A stretch of 64,000 bases of DNA from NCBI RefSeq assembly GCF_000247815.1, contig NC_021684.1, positions 5,674,289-5,738,288 of the forward strand, written 5' to 3'. Shown one piece after another: positions 39,289 to 51,827 of the stretch. The position numbers and the translations under genes are program-made. This DNA comes from Ficedula albicollis (Eukaryota > Chordata > Aves > Passeriformes > Muscicapidae). Below the pieces are notes generated by a model. That model saw only the letters and a program-made list of their open reading frames with translations. It did not search any database and was not told where the DNA came from. Each line of letters begins with the position of its first letter. The first letter of the stretch is position 1.

Positions 39289-39690
39289 TGAGCAGGATGA
39301 GGAGGAGCAGCACCAGAGATCCTCAAGGAGAGCAGAGATGGGAACACACCAAACACAGGCTGATGTGAGCTGGAGGTTCCTTAGAGGAGAGCAGAGATGG
39401 GAGCACATCAAACAGAAACTGCTGTGAGCAGGATGAGGAGGAGCAGCACCAGAGTTCCTTAGAGGAGAGCAGAGATGGGAGCACATCAAACAGAAACTGC
39501 TGTGAGCAGGATGAGGAGGAGCAGCACCAGAGTTCCTTAGAGGAGAGCAGAGATGGGAGCACATCAAACAGAAACTGCTGTGAGCAGGATGAGGAGGAGC
39601 AGCACCAGAGCTCCTCAAGGAGAGCTGAGATGGGAGCACATCAAACACAGGCTGCTGTGAGCTGGAGGAGGTAGAGAAGATGAGTCAGAT
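39289..39690. repeat. Minisatellite, 78-bp unit, about 5 copies
   Basis: Unit starts at 39289, 39366 (a shortened 59-bp unit), 39425, 39503, 39581 and a partial one at 39658. Full units are 77-78 bp. The two central units are identical. The consensus carries gcaggatgaggaggagcagc, then a ttagaggagagcagagatgg-type segment and a cacatcaaacagaaac segment. Because 78 is divisible by three, frames stay open through identical copies and give apparent 26-residue protein repeats on the minus strand; I see no reason to regard these as translated. The left edge runs straight into the C homopolymer. Confidence 0.96.
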
Positions 39691-42645
39691 GTGCAGGAGA
39701 CTGAGTGTGCACTGTGGTTTTGTTAGTAAGAAAGCTTGTGGCACTCTGAACGCATCTTTCAGATTTCTGAACACACCTTTGATTTGTACAAACTAAGTCA
39801 AAGGGCTGGGTGAGCTGGCTGATCATTCTCAGAGGGAAGAGGCAGCTGTATTCAAGCTCTTCCCCTGACCTGAATTCCTGGTTGAAAAGCAAACCAGTTT
39901 CTTAGCTGAAAAGTAAGTGTCAAAGGATACTCCAGTTAAATTATTTTTTATTTCCACCTATCAAAGAAAATTAACTGACAGGGATTAAGTGGATAAATGT
40001 ATCAAGTAAACCAGCAGTGAAAACAATAAACTCCCTTTCTGAAACTGTAAATAATTACTGCCATGTGATTTGGAAACTGTCAATTAGCTCTAAGCACAGT
40101 GAATCAGAGCTGCTTTCTGGTGTAATGAAAATAGAGCATCTCTCTGTCACATCTGTATAGATTCCATTAACCTTAATGACTCTTGTAAGGCTAAACCTTG
40201 TCTTCCCAGGCAGATTGAACACTGTGCCATGTAAGCTTTGCCTTTAACTTCTCTTTGCAAAACTCCCATTGATTCTACTCTAATTTAAACTAGAAATACA
40301 GAAATTGTCAGGTCTGAACAGACCACTGGTGCTAATTTGATTTTTTGCTGCTAACTGCAACCAGTGATGGATGGACTCAGGGAAAAGAAGAATGATTAAT
40401 TCCCTGTCCCCTCTTCCTTTCTCTTTCCACCTGTACCCTTTCCCTAATTTGTTTAATTAAGTGTGGGTGATTTCTTTACCCCGAGTTGATGACAAGTTTG
40501 TGTACTGAAATGGAAATATTAACAGATCTTGTGTCTTCAAACTCCCCAGTATTATTAGAGATATTATTCTTGCTAGTGTAAATGTCAAATCCCAGTTTGG
40601 AAATAATTCTCCTGTTTCTCTTGTATTAAATGGATTATTCTAAGAAGTTTCCAAATCCATTGCCAGGAGCCTTCTTTTTTAAAATTGTTGACTGCTTCCT
40701 TTCAGTGGGAGAAAATGTAAAGAGGACCATGTTACTCCATGAGCACCACCATCTGCCACATCTCCTGTTTCATTATTAATCCCTGGCTAAAGTTTATTTG
40801 GTGAATTGAGAGGAGCTCCTCTTAGAATTATCCCAGTGTAACAAAATCCAACCCTTTTTCTTCCTGCTACAGAGAATCTCTCCCTTCATGATGCACTTAA
40901 AATTGCTAACTCTTCATGGGGAGAAAGACATAAGCTGATGTCTCAGCTAGAATAATGTCTTCTTGGTCTTATGGCTGGTATATCTTTATTGATTTGCTTC
41001 TCCAAAATATCTGTTAAGTTCCCAACCTATGACATAATGAAGTGATTTTTCTATGGGCCGTTGCTCAGCACTTCAAAATTGGGCCCACAGGGGTTCCAAA
41101 CTCAGGATTTGAAAATGAAGGTACCAGAAGTTAATTACTTTTTGTACAAAAATAGGATGTGATTTCAATTTCTGAGATGTGTGAGCTCCACTTAGCTCAT
41201 GCCAGGTCAGGCTTTTTCTTAAGTGAATCTCACACATCAGAACAGTTCATCTATGACCACAGCAAAGCCACTGCTCTTGTCAACCTTATTGCTGCACAAA
41301 TTCCTTCCAAAGCTCTGTTGCTGTGGTTTAGAGATTGTGTATTACCAGCTTTGTTTGTTCCTCAAACTAGGAAAAAACATCTCCTAATGAATTAGCAAAA
41401 AATCCTGGAATATTTTAATCCTAACGACTACAAATACCACAGTCTGCTACAATGCAGACTGAGAATTGAATTTGAGAGGGGAAGAGAGTCCTCCAAGCTG
41501 GGAATTTAGATGGGGGTCTCTGAGTAAAGCATTTCCTGCTCAGGTGTAAAGATGGAGCATCTGCTGACACCTTGTCACCCAGCTTTGCAAACCCAGCTAT
41601 GTTTGAACAGCAGCTGCTCTGCAGGCAATGTACTATGATATTTTTTTTAAATTAAAGTGTAACTACTTTTCCTATCTTTATTCCTTGTATTGGTATGTGC
41701 AAAAGCTTCTCATTCAATGGGAAACTAAAAAATAAGCAAGTAAGAATGAAGGAGTTAGGAGGTTAACTTGACAACTCCTAGACCAAGCAGGGAAAATATT
41801 TAAAAGCTGAGCACTTTCAGTATTGTGACAGAGGAGGAGTAAACATCACACAAAGACGTTTGTGGGAACCTGTGCAAGATTTTATGGACTTTCATTGTGA
41901 TAACTGCAGGGATGAGTGAATCTGAATAACAAGTGAATTTAGGGAAAAATGATAAAATACTAAAGGCCCAAATTGTTGGTAAAGCTTCCCTTACTAACAA
42001 CTATTAAAAATGATTAAAATAAATCAGGAGGTGAAGGCAGAGGGTTTCACCAACTACAGAACCTTGTGTTTGAAACAGCCTGTATTTTCAGCAGAGGTGT
42101 GTGCACACAGGATTGTGTGGCCTGGTGGTTTCTAATCCAATTCTCAAACAGAAAGCCTTTTTTTGCAGGAATCTCCTTTGCAGCTGCACTGTCAGGGGCT
42201 CACCCTCCAGATCAGGTGCAGGGAGCACTTCTGAGCTGGTGTCTCCTTTGTAATAGGGCCACCATTCCCATCAAATCATTGTGCTCAATCACTGCAGAGG
42301 CCAGGATACAGAAATCTGGATGTGGCATTAAATGCACACGGATGATTTTGCACAGTAAAGGAGCTGCTTAGTTTTTGTATATCCACCAAGGAGTGCTGAG
42401 CAGTGGCCTATGCAGTTTGGAGAAAAAGAGAGAGGAGATGCTAATGAATACAAAATTTATAATAATCTCATTAATTTAGAGCCACCAGAGCTGCTCAGAC
42501 ATGGTGTCAATAGCAGAACTTTGCAGTTGTCAAGTTTGATCCATGTATTTCTTTCCAGTCTCCCAATCCTGATGCTCTTCCCTTTATGCAGTAATCAAAC
42601 AGGACATATCTGAACTCCTAAAGGCTGCCAGATGTTTCTTTTATT
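39691..42645. other. Noncoding unique DNA, no gene recognised
   Basis: AT-rich unique DNA. The block at about 40010-40190 has TAAT cores and might be a conserved noncoding element. No exon, RNA gene or mobile element could be supported. Confidence 0.6.
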
Positions 42646-42773
42646 AGGTTATTGGGAGGCAATAACTTTCAAAGGGCAGAAGAGTTTTGGCTATCTGGTG
42701 AATTCAATAAGGTTATTGGGAGGCAATAACTTTCAAAGGGCAAAAGAGTTTTGGCTATCTGGTGAATTTAATA
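42646..42773. repeat. Tandem duplication, 64-bp unit, 2 copies
   Basis: Units at 42646-42709 and 42710-42773 differ at two positions (gggcagaag/gggcaaaag and gaattcaat/gaatttaat). It is a head-to-tail duplication with no spacer. Confidence 0.95.
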
Positions 42774-45700
42774 GGAAGAGATGGGAGTGGGGTGGTGGAG
42801 CTGTGTGGGGACAGGTCCCACCAGGTGGGGAGCAGGAGAGCAGCACAGCACAGCTGGGTCAGGGGTCCCTTCTGCAGGAACTGCCTGGGGCTCAGGCATC
42901 TGCACTGCCCAAATGGGGTCAAAGTGACAGGGAAGCTGTTTTGGTTATCAGAGCCTAGGCCACCAAATTGGAGGGTTCAGTTACTATAGCCATATCCTGT
43001 ATCCATCACTGGATTCCTTCTTGCTTTGTTTTCCCACTAAGTCAGGTCTTAGTGCTCTAAAATTTCACTGCTGTCAAAACTGAGTGCATGATGACTGAGC
43101 TGCCACTTGAGCAAGCAAAAAGACCCTGTTGTTTAAAGAGATCTCTTTCCTAGTGTACCTCTGGGCCTGTGTGCCTCTTCCATTCCCCATCTAGTGAAGG
43201 AATGTAAATAAAGAAAATACAAGCATTCACATTCTTCCAACTCCATTTCTTTGTCCAAACCTTAGTGTTTGTCCCTCTCAAAATCACATTTTTAAGCTTA
43301 TAAACTGTCCAAGCTAAGTCTATCCAAGTGGCAAATTTCTGATGGCATTAGAAAGCTGAGAAGGACGGAAACAGCTGCATTCAGTAACTCCAAAACTCTT
43401 AGTTCTTAATAAACAAGGTGGGGTTTACAAAGATTAAAGCTTTGTGTTTAGAGGAAGTATAACAAAGGAAACATGCCAAGGGATCTATACCATTGTACAT
43501 AATGCCATTTGCAAATTTGTCTCCAAACCCAGAAACTACCAGGCTGAGGAACACTCCAGTGGTAACAAAGGAGTGAGAGCATGGACTGCTCATCACTCCT
43601 GGCTGCATCTGCATCCCTACCCTGGTGCCAGAGGGGGACCCTTCAGGAGAACCCAGGAGGGACCCTGAAAACCTCCTGCCTTCCACTGAGACAACAAGAG
43701 ATGGAACAAGAGCTGTGTCTTGGTGTCAGCCAGAAAGAAATCCCTGCTGTGCTGCTCACCTGGCCTTGTACCAGCTCTGTGCTTTCCTGCAGGTCCAACC
43801 TGCTGGCCACAAGCCCAGGACATCTCCTGCTGCAGCCAGGTACTGCTCATGCCACATGGGCTGCTTTCCTCCTTCCCTAGGTTAATCTGCTTCTCACTTC
43901 TGCAGCCTCACTACTAAAGTACTCAATATCTCAGTCTGGTCAACTGCATTTTGTTTGAGCTCACATTTTCTGTTAAAAATGCCTGATTGCTTACCTAAAA
44001 TAACAAAATATTTTTTCTCATTTGGAAAGGCTGAGACTGCTTAAGCAGAGGCTTGAATTACTGCTGAGAGCTCTGTAACAGACTTTTGTGTAGAGAGTTT
44101 GTGTTGTACACTGTAATTTATTAGTCTCCCAAGGTATGCAAAATTGTTCTGTAACTATGCAGTAGCCATAAAATATATGAAGAAGTGCAACTACCCCAAA
44201 TTTCAGAGTTTTCTTTGGTGTATAAACGTACTGCCATTTCTAAAATGTTTATGTGGCTCCAGGACATTTATTTGCAAGACACAAACAGCTTTAGTAGTAC
44301 CCAGAGTACCTTATCCTTGGCTGGACTTGACTCTAGGTGCTTCTGTAACACAAAACTACAATCAAATTAAGCCCTAACTTCAGTAATTGAATTTTAGTAA
44401 CCAAATTTTATGAAGGCAGTAAATTTCAGTTACACCTGTGTATTTGCAAAAGATGAATTTTCAGTTGTTAAATGTAAGTGTTCACAGACAAGCTTGTGCA
44501 CTCATCCAAAGAGAGAAGAAAACCAATATCACCCCCAAGCAGCAGCTCAAATTTCAAATATACACAGCTTGTAAAGTCAAACTTGTGAAGTTTAATTGAC
44601 CAGGAATAATTTGAGGACAGTGATCTCTATGAGCTTTGTAGGCAGAATGCAACTGAGTTATTCACTGGAAATTATTTATTCCACTTTAGAAATTATGGGG
44701 CACTTGCAATGGGGCTGTGCGTTTGCTAAAATCTGAACCTTAATTTGCTCACGAGCACTGCGTGATCCTCAGCAGAAAAGGAACAGCAATTAGGAGCTTC
44801 TTTGCATGTAATTCCCTCCCACCACTGCTCCTCTCAGTAACCAGCTACCACTAAGCACATCCCTCCTGCCACAGCCCCACAGCATTGAAGCTGTAAATGA
44901 GCAGATTACTAAGGGATCCACGATATCTTTTGCTTCTGTGAAGTTCAGAGCAGAATTAACCTGTGATTCTTTCCTCTGCAATGAACTAAATGCCCATTTT
45001 TCTTCCTCAACTGCCAGGGAATATTTACTGTAGTTTTTCCTGTAGAGCTTTGTCCCTTTGGCAGAGCTGAGAGTTTGGCTCATCCAATTTCAGTGTCTCT
45101 TTTGTAACCCATGGCAATGCTTTGCTCCTCTCTGCTCTGGTTTAATATTACATGTCTCTGGAAATGCCAGGCAGGAAACACAGGGGCTGGTGGGGAAAGT
45201 GCTTCTGGGGAAATGGGACAATCTTCAACCTCCCAAAAATTGTCAGTAGTGTACTCAGGGACATAAAAGTTCAGGCTAAATGAGTTTTGAGAGGAAGAAA
45301 GGTAAAAGTAAAGTGAACAGAATTTGGAACATGAGTAAAACTTCAGGTTTTTTTATAAACTTAGATCTTGGCTTAGTTCTGAAATTGAGTATTGTTTAGG
45401 AATATTAGTGTTGTCAGAAATAAAGTTGTTTAGGGTAGTCTGTTGTGACTTAGAGGATCCCATATTAAATACTGTGATATTTCATGTGTGTAATCCATCC
45501 TCCTCTCCTCGTGTCCAGTTTACCACTTCTGTAAGGCTGTGAAATTAATCCCCAGTCAGGCCCCTTCCCTCCCAGGCTGGGCTGGAGAGAGCATCCAGTC
45601 ACAGAGCAAATCTGGCATCCCAAATTACACAGTGTCTGCACTCTTTAGCTGCAGGCAACTGGTGGAGCTGATACCCTGTAAGGTATCTGTGAACTAGTTA

Positions 45701-48700
45701 GGGAGCCCAAAGTAAAAAAAAAAAAAAAAAAAAAGGTGAAATGTAATGCACAGATACACACCAGCTAGAGAACAGATACAGAGGGCAGTGACACTGCTTG
45801 AAAAAAATGTCACATCCAGACTCCAGGATTTAGATTTTACAGGTGGGCAGTGGTGTCAGAGATCTTTCCTTTTCAAAGGTAAAAATGAAAACTGAGCTCG
45901 TAGCAGTTTCTCTCTTATGTTTTGATCTTCAGGATTTAAGTGGGTAACAAGGCTTGTACCCATTAAAGGTTGAACTCAGGGGTCCCTAATTAGGAATTAC
46001 CATGCAGGGATTCCCTGCCAAGGATGTGGCATCCCCACCACCGTGTTCAGCTTCCACCTGGTGAATGTTAAGAACCTCTTCATGTCAGAAATCTCAATTG
46101 CTGTGCTTGAGAGCAAGTGCTGCAGGCTGTGGGTGGGAGTGCTGAGCACAGCTGCCTGTGCTGGGCTGACCCTCGAGCTGGCTCCCTGCTCGCCTCTCTG
46201 CTCAGCCAGCAGCATTTCAGCCTGCATCACCCTCTGTCAGACACCTTTTGTGTAAGCTTCCTACAGCTACAAGCCAAGCAACTGCTGGAAATTATAAGGA
46301 ATCTTTTGTGCTTTGGCCTGTTTTTAAGCCCCTTTGTCACTTACTTGTACACAGCGTCAGTGTTGAAGCAATACAGGTTGGGGGCTTTTTTGCTTTACGC
46401 CAACTTATTTGAAGGGCTGTCAATGTTTTTTCCCTGTTGAAATTCTTACCCAGACTGTACAGCTCAAGTTCCTTGGTGTAAAGAAGTCACCATCTCCATT
46501 TTCAGGTCTGCCTCAAATCCCTTTGGCCACACTAACCTGATCTGTGCAAATAAAATCCTAAGCAGCACAGTCCAGCTCAAACCAACCCACCTGATGAGTC
46601 TGGGCAGAATTATAACACTGGCCTCAATAACAGTGGTTAAGCAAAAGGTCTACAGAGTGATCTACAGAGAACTTGTCTGAAGGAAGTATTTTTATTGTTT
46701 TTTAATTTTATTTTACAGTATGAGCCTCCCTAATTGGCAATTCTTTACAGTTTTATGTTGCACATTGTGTGAGAGTCCTTCACCAGCTTCTAGACACTTC
46801 TTTCACAAGAAAATTGATTGGCAGGGTCATATTTTTGCTTGTCACTCTAGGTGAGATGACTCCATTGACTTCTGTAGTTCACTGACTGAGAAACCAACCA
46901 CCCAAACATTTAGGGGTGTTGAGATTAGTAGCAATGTGAAGGGAGACAAAACGAGGCAGATTTCTATCTTCTTTGTACAGCTCACCAGGGAGCTTTTCTT
47001 CCCAGCTGTTCCTTGGTTTTCTGTTCTTCTGGAGTGGCCAGGGTTGCTTTCCTTGACACTGGCCTTGCCTTGCAGAGTATCCTCAGCCCTGGTCCCAGCA
47101 GAGCAGTGCTGTGCTCTGGTGCCGGTCTGTCCTGGTGCCCAGGGCAAGCTGTGCTTGCAGATATCCTCTTTGCCCTTGCTGTCGAGGAGTGCTGAGTGAT
47201 GCACGCTCAGCGTTCACACATGTGCTGCATTGTGCTCCAGTACCTCAGTTTCCATGGCTACCACAGAAATTGCAGGTTTGCTGTACAAATTAGTAGGAGA
47301 GATTCAGAACACCAGCCCATATGCTGCAGCTGCCTGGAGCTCACTCCCCTCTGCCAGGCTCAGACGTGCTGCTCTCTGTCAGGGGCTGGAATGCCAGGCT
47401 TCAGAAGGTGCAGTAGGCACTGCTGGGCTCTTCTGGGGAAATTGGGTGCACACACCAGCCTGACCCTGGTGTGGCTCTGGGCTCTCAGGTTTTTGAGCAG
47501 GGAAGAGGATCAGCATTTTGATACACAGCCAAGGGGCCTGGGGGAAGTTTTCTCCCTGGTGGTTGGGTTTTCTGCCGCTCTCCAGGTGCAAAACAACTGA
47601 GTAAAAGCAAATTTCAGTATGTGACTGTAGAGCTTTATGAAGAAAGGCTGCAGGGAGAACATAAAACCAGACAGAAGAGGTAACACAAAACCCAACCAAA
47701 CCAGTACCTCTTACAACTGGAGACTGACAGCAGAGACCACAGGGAGGATTACAGGGATGCAGAAGCATTGGGAATACTCTCCTGTGCCCAAGCAGCTGCA
47801 GATCTGCTTTCCTCAGTCAGAGATGGTATCAGTGTCTTTATTTGCCTAGTGATTATTTTTCTGTTTATTTGCCTAATTGTGTTTGAGCTCACATCCATTT
47901 TAGCCTCCATAACAGCTCAGCAACAGGCTCCACAGCTGAGCTGTGCACTGGGTGACCAAACCCTCTGCAGCTACACCCTCCCCAGCATTAGCAGTCCTAG
48001 TTCAATTATTTGAAATCATTTAACAAGCAAAAGCCATTCCATAACTCTGATTATTGCCCTTCTTCATGTGTTCTCCACATAGTAAATCCTTCCTGGGAGG
48101 ATTGGTGGCCAGAACAGCTCATGGCTGGTCAGGATTCAGGTGTTTGTTGTAGGTGTTCCTGTTTATTTCCTGATACATCCCAAAATCTGGATTTTCCCTG
48201 AGCACTGAGCTGCACAGTCTGCCAGAACAGAAAGATTTCTTTCTTTACTGGCAGCTATAAAAGCAAAGCCCATCACTCTGCGCTGACACAGGTGTCTGCT
48301 TTAGGACTCTGCCAAACTCCTTGGGACCAGCCCACCCCTGGCATCCTCTGGTTAGTGGGGTTAAGACCAGGCTTTTGACTTGCCAGGTAAAACTTTTTGT
48401 TCACTCAGTATAATGTTCCTCTCCATTAAGCATTTGCATCAGCATGATCTTTCTTGGAGGCTTTGTCTTTCACCAGCTCTCTGTGGAGAGCAGGACTCTG
48501 CAGGAGGAATGAGTTGCCTGCCTGTCGTGGGGTCTTTCTAGTGGGCACTTCTGCACCGTGGACTTTGGTATCCTCCAGCTCTGCCATCCCAAAATACCTT
48601 GCCTACCTATCTGCTGCATTAGACACGCTCAAATCACCATGTAGCCCAGCTTGAATTTTTGCCCGTTTGTTGAACAGCATTTATTTGAAGTGAAAGGTGC

Positions 48701-48880
48701 CCTGCATGGGACAGTTCTGGTGCTCATACTAGGATGTCCTGTTGTTGCTCCTCATAAAAAGTTCCAGAAGGAGGTAATTTTGGCAATCACTGAAGGAGAC
48801 TTGTCCCATTACAGCCTCTGAGGTAACATGGTCACAAAGAACACTCAGAGCAAGTTCCTTGCAGGGTGTGCATTATGCCT
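42774..48880. other. Noncoding unique DNA, no gene recognised
   Basis: A 21-nt A run lies at 45714-45734 with no polyadenylation signal close upstream. GC-richer stretches at 43580-43885, 46000-46260 and 46990-47600 carry overlapping frames of 60-134 codons on both strands, without recognisable domains. No gene call can be supported. Confidence 0.55.
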
Positions 48881-49060
48881 GGCACATTCAGCCAGCCGAG
48901 GAGTGTGTTTGTCTGGTGATAATCAGATCAATAGGGTGTATTATTGCATCTCAGTGCATTATTGCCGTTATTAAATAGCTTTCCCAAGGATTATAGAATA
49001 GCTATTTTTCAATAATATGTTCCTGGATACCACCTTGAAAAAGTTAAAGGTCTGTTAGCA
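48881..49060. promoter_or_regulatory. Candidate conserved noncoding element
   Basis: This AT-rich block has a balanced, non-repetitive composition with gataatcagatcaat, gtattattgc, gccgttattaaa and a ggattatagaatagc segment, and keeps a CpG in that context. It looks like a conserved element or enhancer core, but conservation is not visible from one sequence. Confidence 0.2.
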
Positions 49061-49456
49061 ACATTCCAATTCAGGTAAGTATTGTGGTTGAATTCAAATC
49101 ATGAATAAAATATGAAATAGATTTAAGAAAGATGAATGGAGTGTTGAAAGAAGATCCAAAATCTGTTTTGGTTAATGCTCATAGCATTCATTTTCTAGAA
49201 CTGCTTTTTTCACACACTGCTGACTGAAAGTGCTTCATCCATTCAAATATCTACTCTAGCACAGACAAGTTTTTTCTACATTTTTATCTTTCACCAACTT
49301 GAAATTGAAGGGAAGTGACCATATAAGATGGCTTCTCAGATACATAATTCTAGCATTTAAAGAAATTTAACTCTGCCCTGTGAAGTCACACAAGACATAT
49401 TTAAGATGGTTGAAGATTTTGTCTCCAGATTAGAATAAATTACATTAGCAATGTGG
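49061..49456. other. Noncoding unique DNA, no gene recognised
   Basis: AT-rich unique DNA with only short frames and no repeats that I recognise. Confidence 0.6.
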
Positions 49457-49575
49457 CAATTTTAATGTTTTCTTCTCTTTGTGGTAGGTCTAGGTGTGTC
49501 TTTGCAATATTTCATACAATTTTAATGTTTTCTTCTCTTTGTGGTAGGCCTAAGTGTGTCTTTGCAATATTTCAT
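49457..49575. repeat. Tandem duplication, 60-bp unit, 2 copies
   Basis: Units at 49457-49516 and 49517-49575 differ mainly in a ggtctaggtg/ggcctaagtg segment. It is a direct head-to-tail duplication. Confidence 0.95.
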
Positions 49576-51731
49576 GCATAAAGATTTCTTTTGAGAGAAA
49601 TTTTGCCTTGGATCTCTTGCATTTTCCTGTAAGTAACCTAATTTCAGTTTTATTGTCAGGAATATTTTCTTCTAGCTCTTGTGATAGTGTTCTTTGGGGA
49701 TTTACTTAATTTTGTATATTCTGACTAAATCTGCTGAAACAATACCATGGACTGTTTCTAGCAGTTTGACAATATAGAACATTGACCTTGCTAAGAAGCA
49801 AAAATATCCTTTCTTTGTTTTCCAAGATTAAGAACATTGCCAGATTCACTCACTAACATTACTGCTGCCTCCCCTAATAAAGTATTTGTGAATTTGCCCT
49901 CCAAGTTTAATGGAGGACAATGCTAGCAATCTGGAAAATTTGGCAACATTACTCATTGTAAAAAGCCTATTTACATATATTAAAGATGCCTTGCTAAAGT
50001 TTAACAACTATACCTCCCTGAGCAGCCCAGCAGAACTGAAGCTCTCAGGTACCCACACAGCACTAAGCTTGTCTTTGCTGCCTGGGGAGGTTAATTTATG
50101 CAGCTGAGTCAGCTAATCATCCCTGCAAGCAAAACACATCCACATGTTTACTGTAAAGCACCAAGATCTTTGGACAGGGACATTTACCATCACTGAGAAT
50201 ATAATAAGCCATCAAGTCAGGAAAATACTCATTTACTCCAATAATCTGTCTCTGGCCTTCAGCAAATGCTGTGAACAGCATAGAGACAGGGCAAGCATGC
50301 AGTGATCCTACCCAAAATCCCCTCCCAGTCTGCAATCATCTGCAGCATAATTCCTAAACCAGTGGTTGTGCCTGTTTTGGATAACTTTTCTTCCATTAAT
50401 CTGCCCAGGAAGCTGTGTGTCCCTACATTCTTGCATTTACAATCTCATGTAGCAAGGAGACCAGTGGTGGCAAGGTTATCTTCCAGCTTGTCCTACTTGT
50501 CTGCCTGAAGCATCAGTTCCAGGAGAGGGTTTATGTGGTGGAAGGTGTAGAGCAACTCTTCTGGAACATCTTGGGCTGCTTTCAGGTGTGCATAAAGGGG
50601 ATGTCCACACATCCAAGCCTTGCAAGCAGGAGTAACTAACGTTCACTGAGCAAACAGTAGCTGGGAAGCAAAAAAAATAAGGTTTTGATGAGTTCTAGGC
50701 TCACATTTTCTCTTTGCTGTGTGTTTGCAGCTTAGTCTGCTTTAAAAAATGTAGGTGTACTTTTCTGTTTGAAACAGCTCAACCTCCTTTGAGAGATGAT
50801 GTGTCAAGTAGGGCTGGACAGAGTGTAGTATAAGAACATTCAGAGCAGTTTTAAAATCAAGGCATTCTTCCATTTGTTCTTCTGTGGGACTCACCCACAG
50901 CTGTATGCAAAGTCCTTTCTAGACACTTGTAGTTTCCCCTGCAGTTGTCACTCTCCAAGGCAAGTCCTACCTGCACCACTCTTGCATGTTGATCCCTATT
51001 ATAATTTATCAGTGTTATGATCCTCCCTGCTCTGCCCTGTTCTGTACTCTGATTAAATTAGGATCCCATTAAGCACAGTTGGCTGTCAGGCAAAGGAAAT
51101 GTCTGATCTTATTTTCAGTATAAGGCGTGCCCTCTGCACTCCTGCACATCAGAAAATTTCCAAGGGGTGATAAGGCTGCAGTTTTGATGGGATTCCTGCA
51201 TTTCTCCAAGGATTTGTTGAAAATGTGGCACCTTAGTAGTTGAATATTAGATTAAGTGGTAGAGTGCAGTGTATTGTGTATGAAGGACTCCCTGAAGAGC
51301 CGCCCGCTCCTCGAGGGCAATTCCTTCGTGGCATGAGCCGCTCTCCAGTGATGCCACAGCAGCAGCACCTGGGCAAAACCACTCCTTCAGTCCATTAAAA
51401 CAGTCACAGAGATGGAAGCTGTGTCCCATCTCATGGTGAAGACAAAACCTAGCTTGGCATTCCTTGGAGAAGTACTAACAAAACTTGAATTTAAGGTGCT
51501 TTGTGGTTTTTTGTTTGAAAAGCAGGATATCAGTAGAGCATTTGTGTCGAGGACCATGTGCTGGATTTCCCTTCGACACTTCTAACAAAGCCCACCAGAC
51601 TTGCCACCGTGTTCAAGGGATTCCTGACGTGTGTCTGCCCTGCCTGTGTTTCTGGTCCTGTTCCTGGAGGGATTACCAGTCCTTATTCATCAAGTGTTAC
51701 TTTGAGTGCAACAAGAGCTGCTGTTCCAGCA
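49576..51731. other. Noncoding DNA with a small CpG-richer patch
   Basis: No gene is recognised. At 51300-51340 five CpG sites lie within about 40 bp, with further ones at 51547, 51573, 51608 and 51628, well above the surrounding density. A 60-codon minus-strand frame (51247-51429) crosses it without a recognisable domain. The patch could be an old exon, an unmethylated regulatory site or a repeat relic. Confidence 0.5.
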
Positions 51732-51827
51732 ACCTGGTCTAGTGATAGGTGTCCCTGCCTGTGGTAGGGGGTCAGATCTGGAGGATCTTAAAAGGTCCCT
51801 TCCAATCCAGGCTGTTCTGGGATTCGT
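51732..51827 (+). mobile_element. CR1 LINE fragment, 3' end
   Basis: The order cctggtctagtg, ggtgtccctgcc, a g-rich box, gatctggaggatctt, aaggtcccttccaatcc and a final gggattcgtg is that of the CR1 3' tail. It is diverged from the tail at 29835 and strongly 5'-truncated. Confidence 0.9.

Noticed and set aside
39289..39690. CRISPR-like array
   Set aside because: Units are directly adjacent with no unique spacers, and the genome is vertebrate. It is a minisatellite.
45714..45734. A run as the tail of a retrogene
   Set aside because: No polyadenylation signal within the usual distance upstream and no recognisable transcript sequence. It is treated as a simple repeat.
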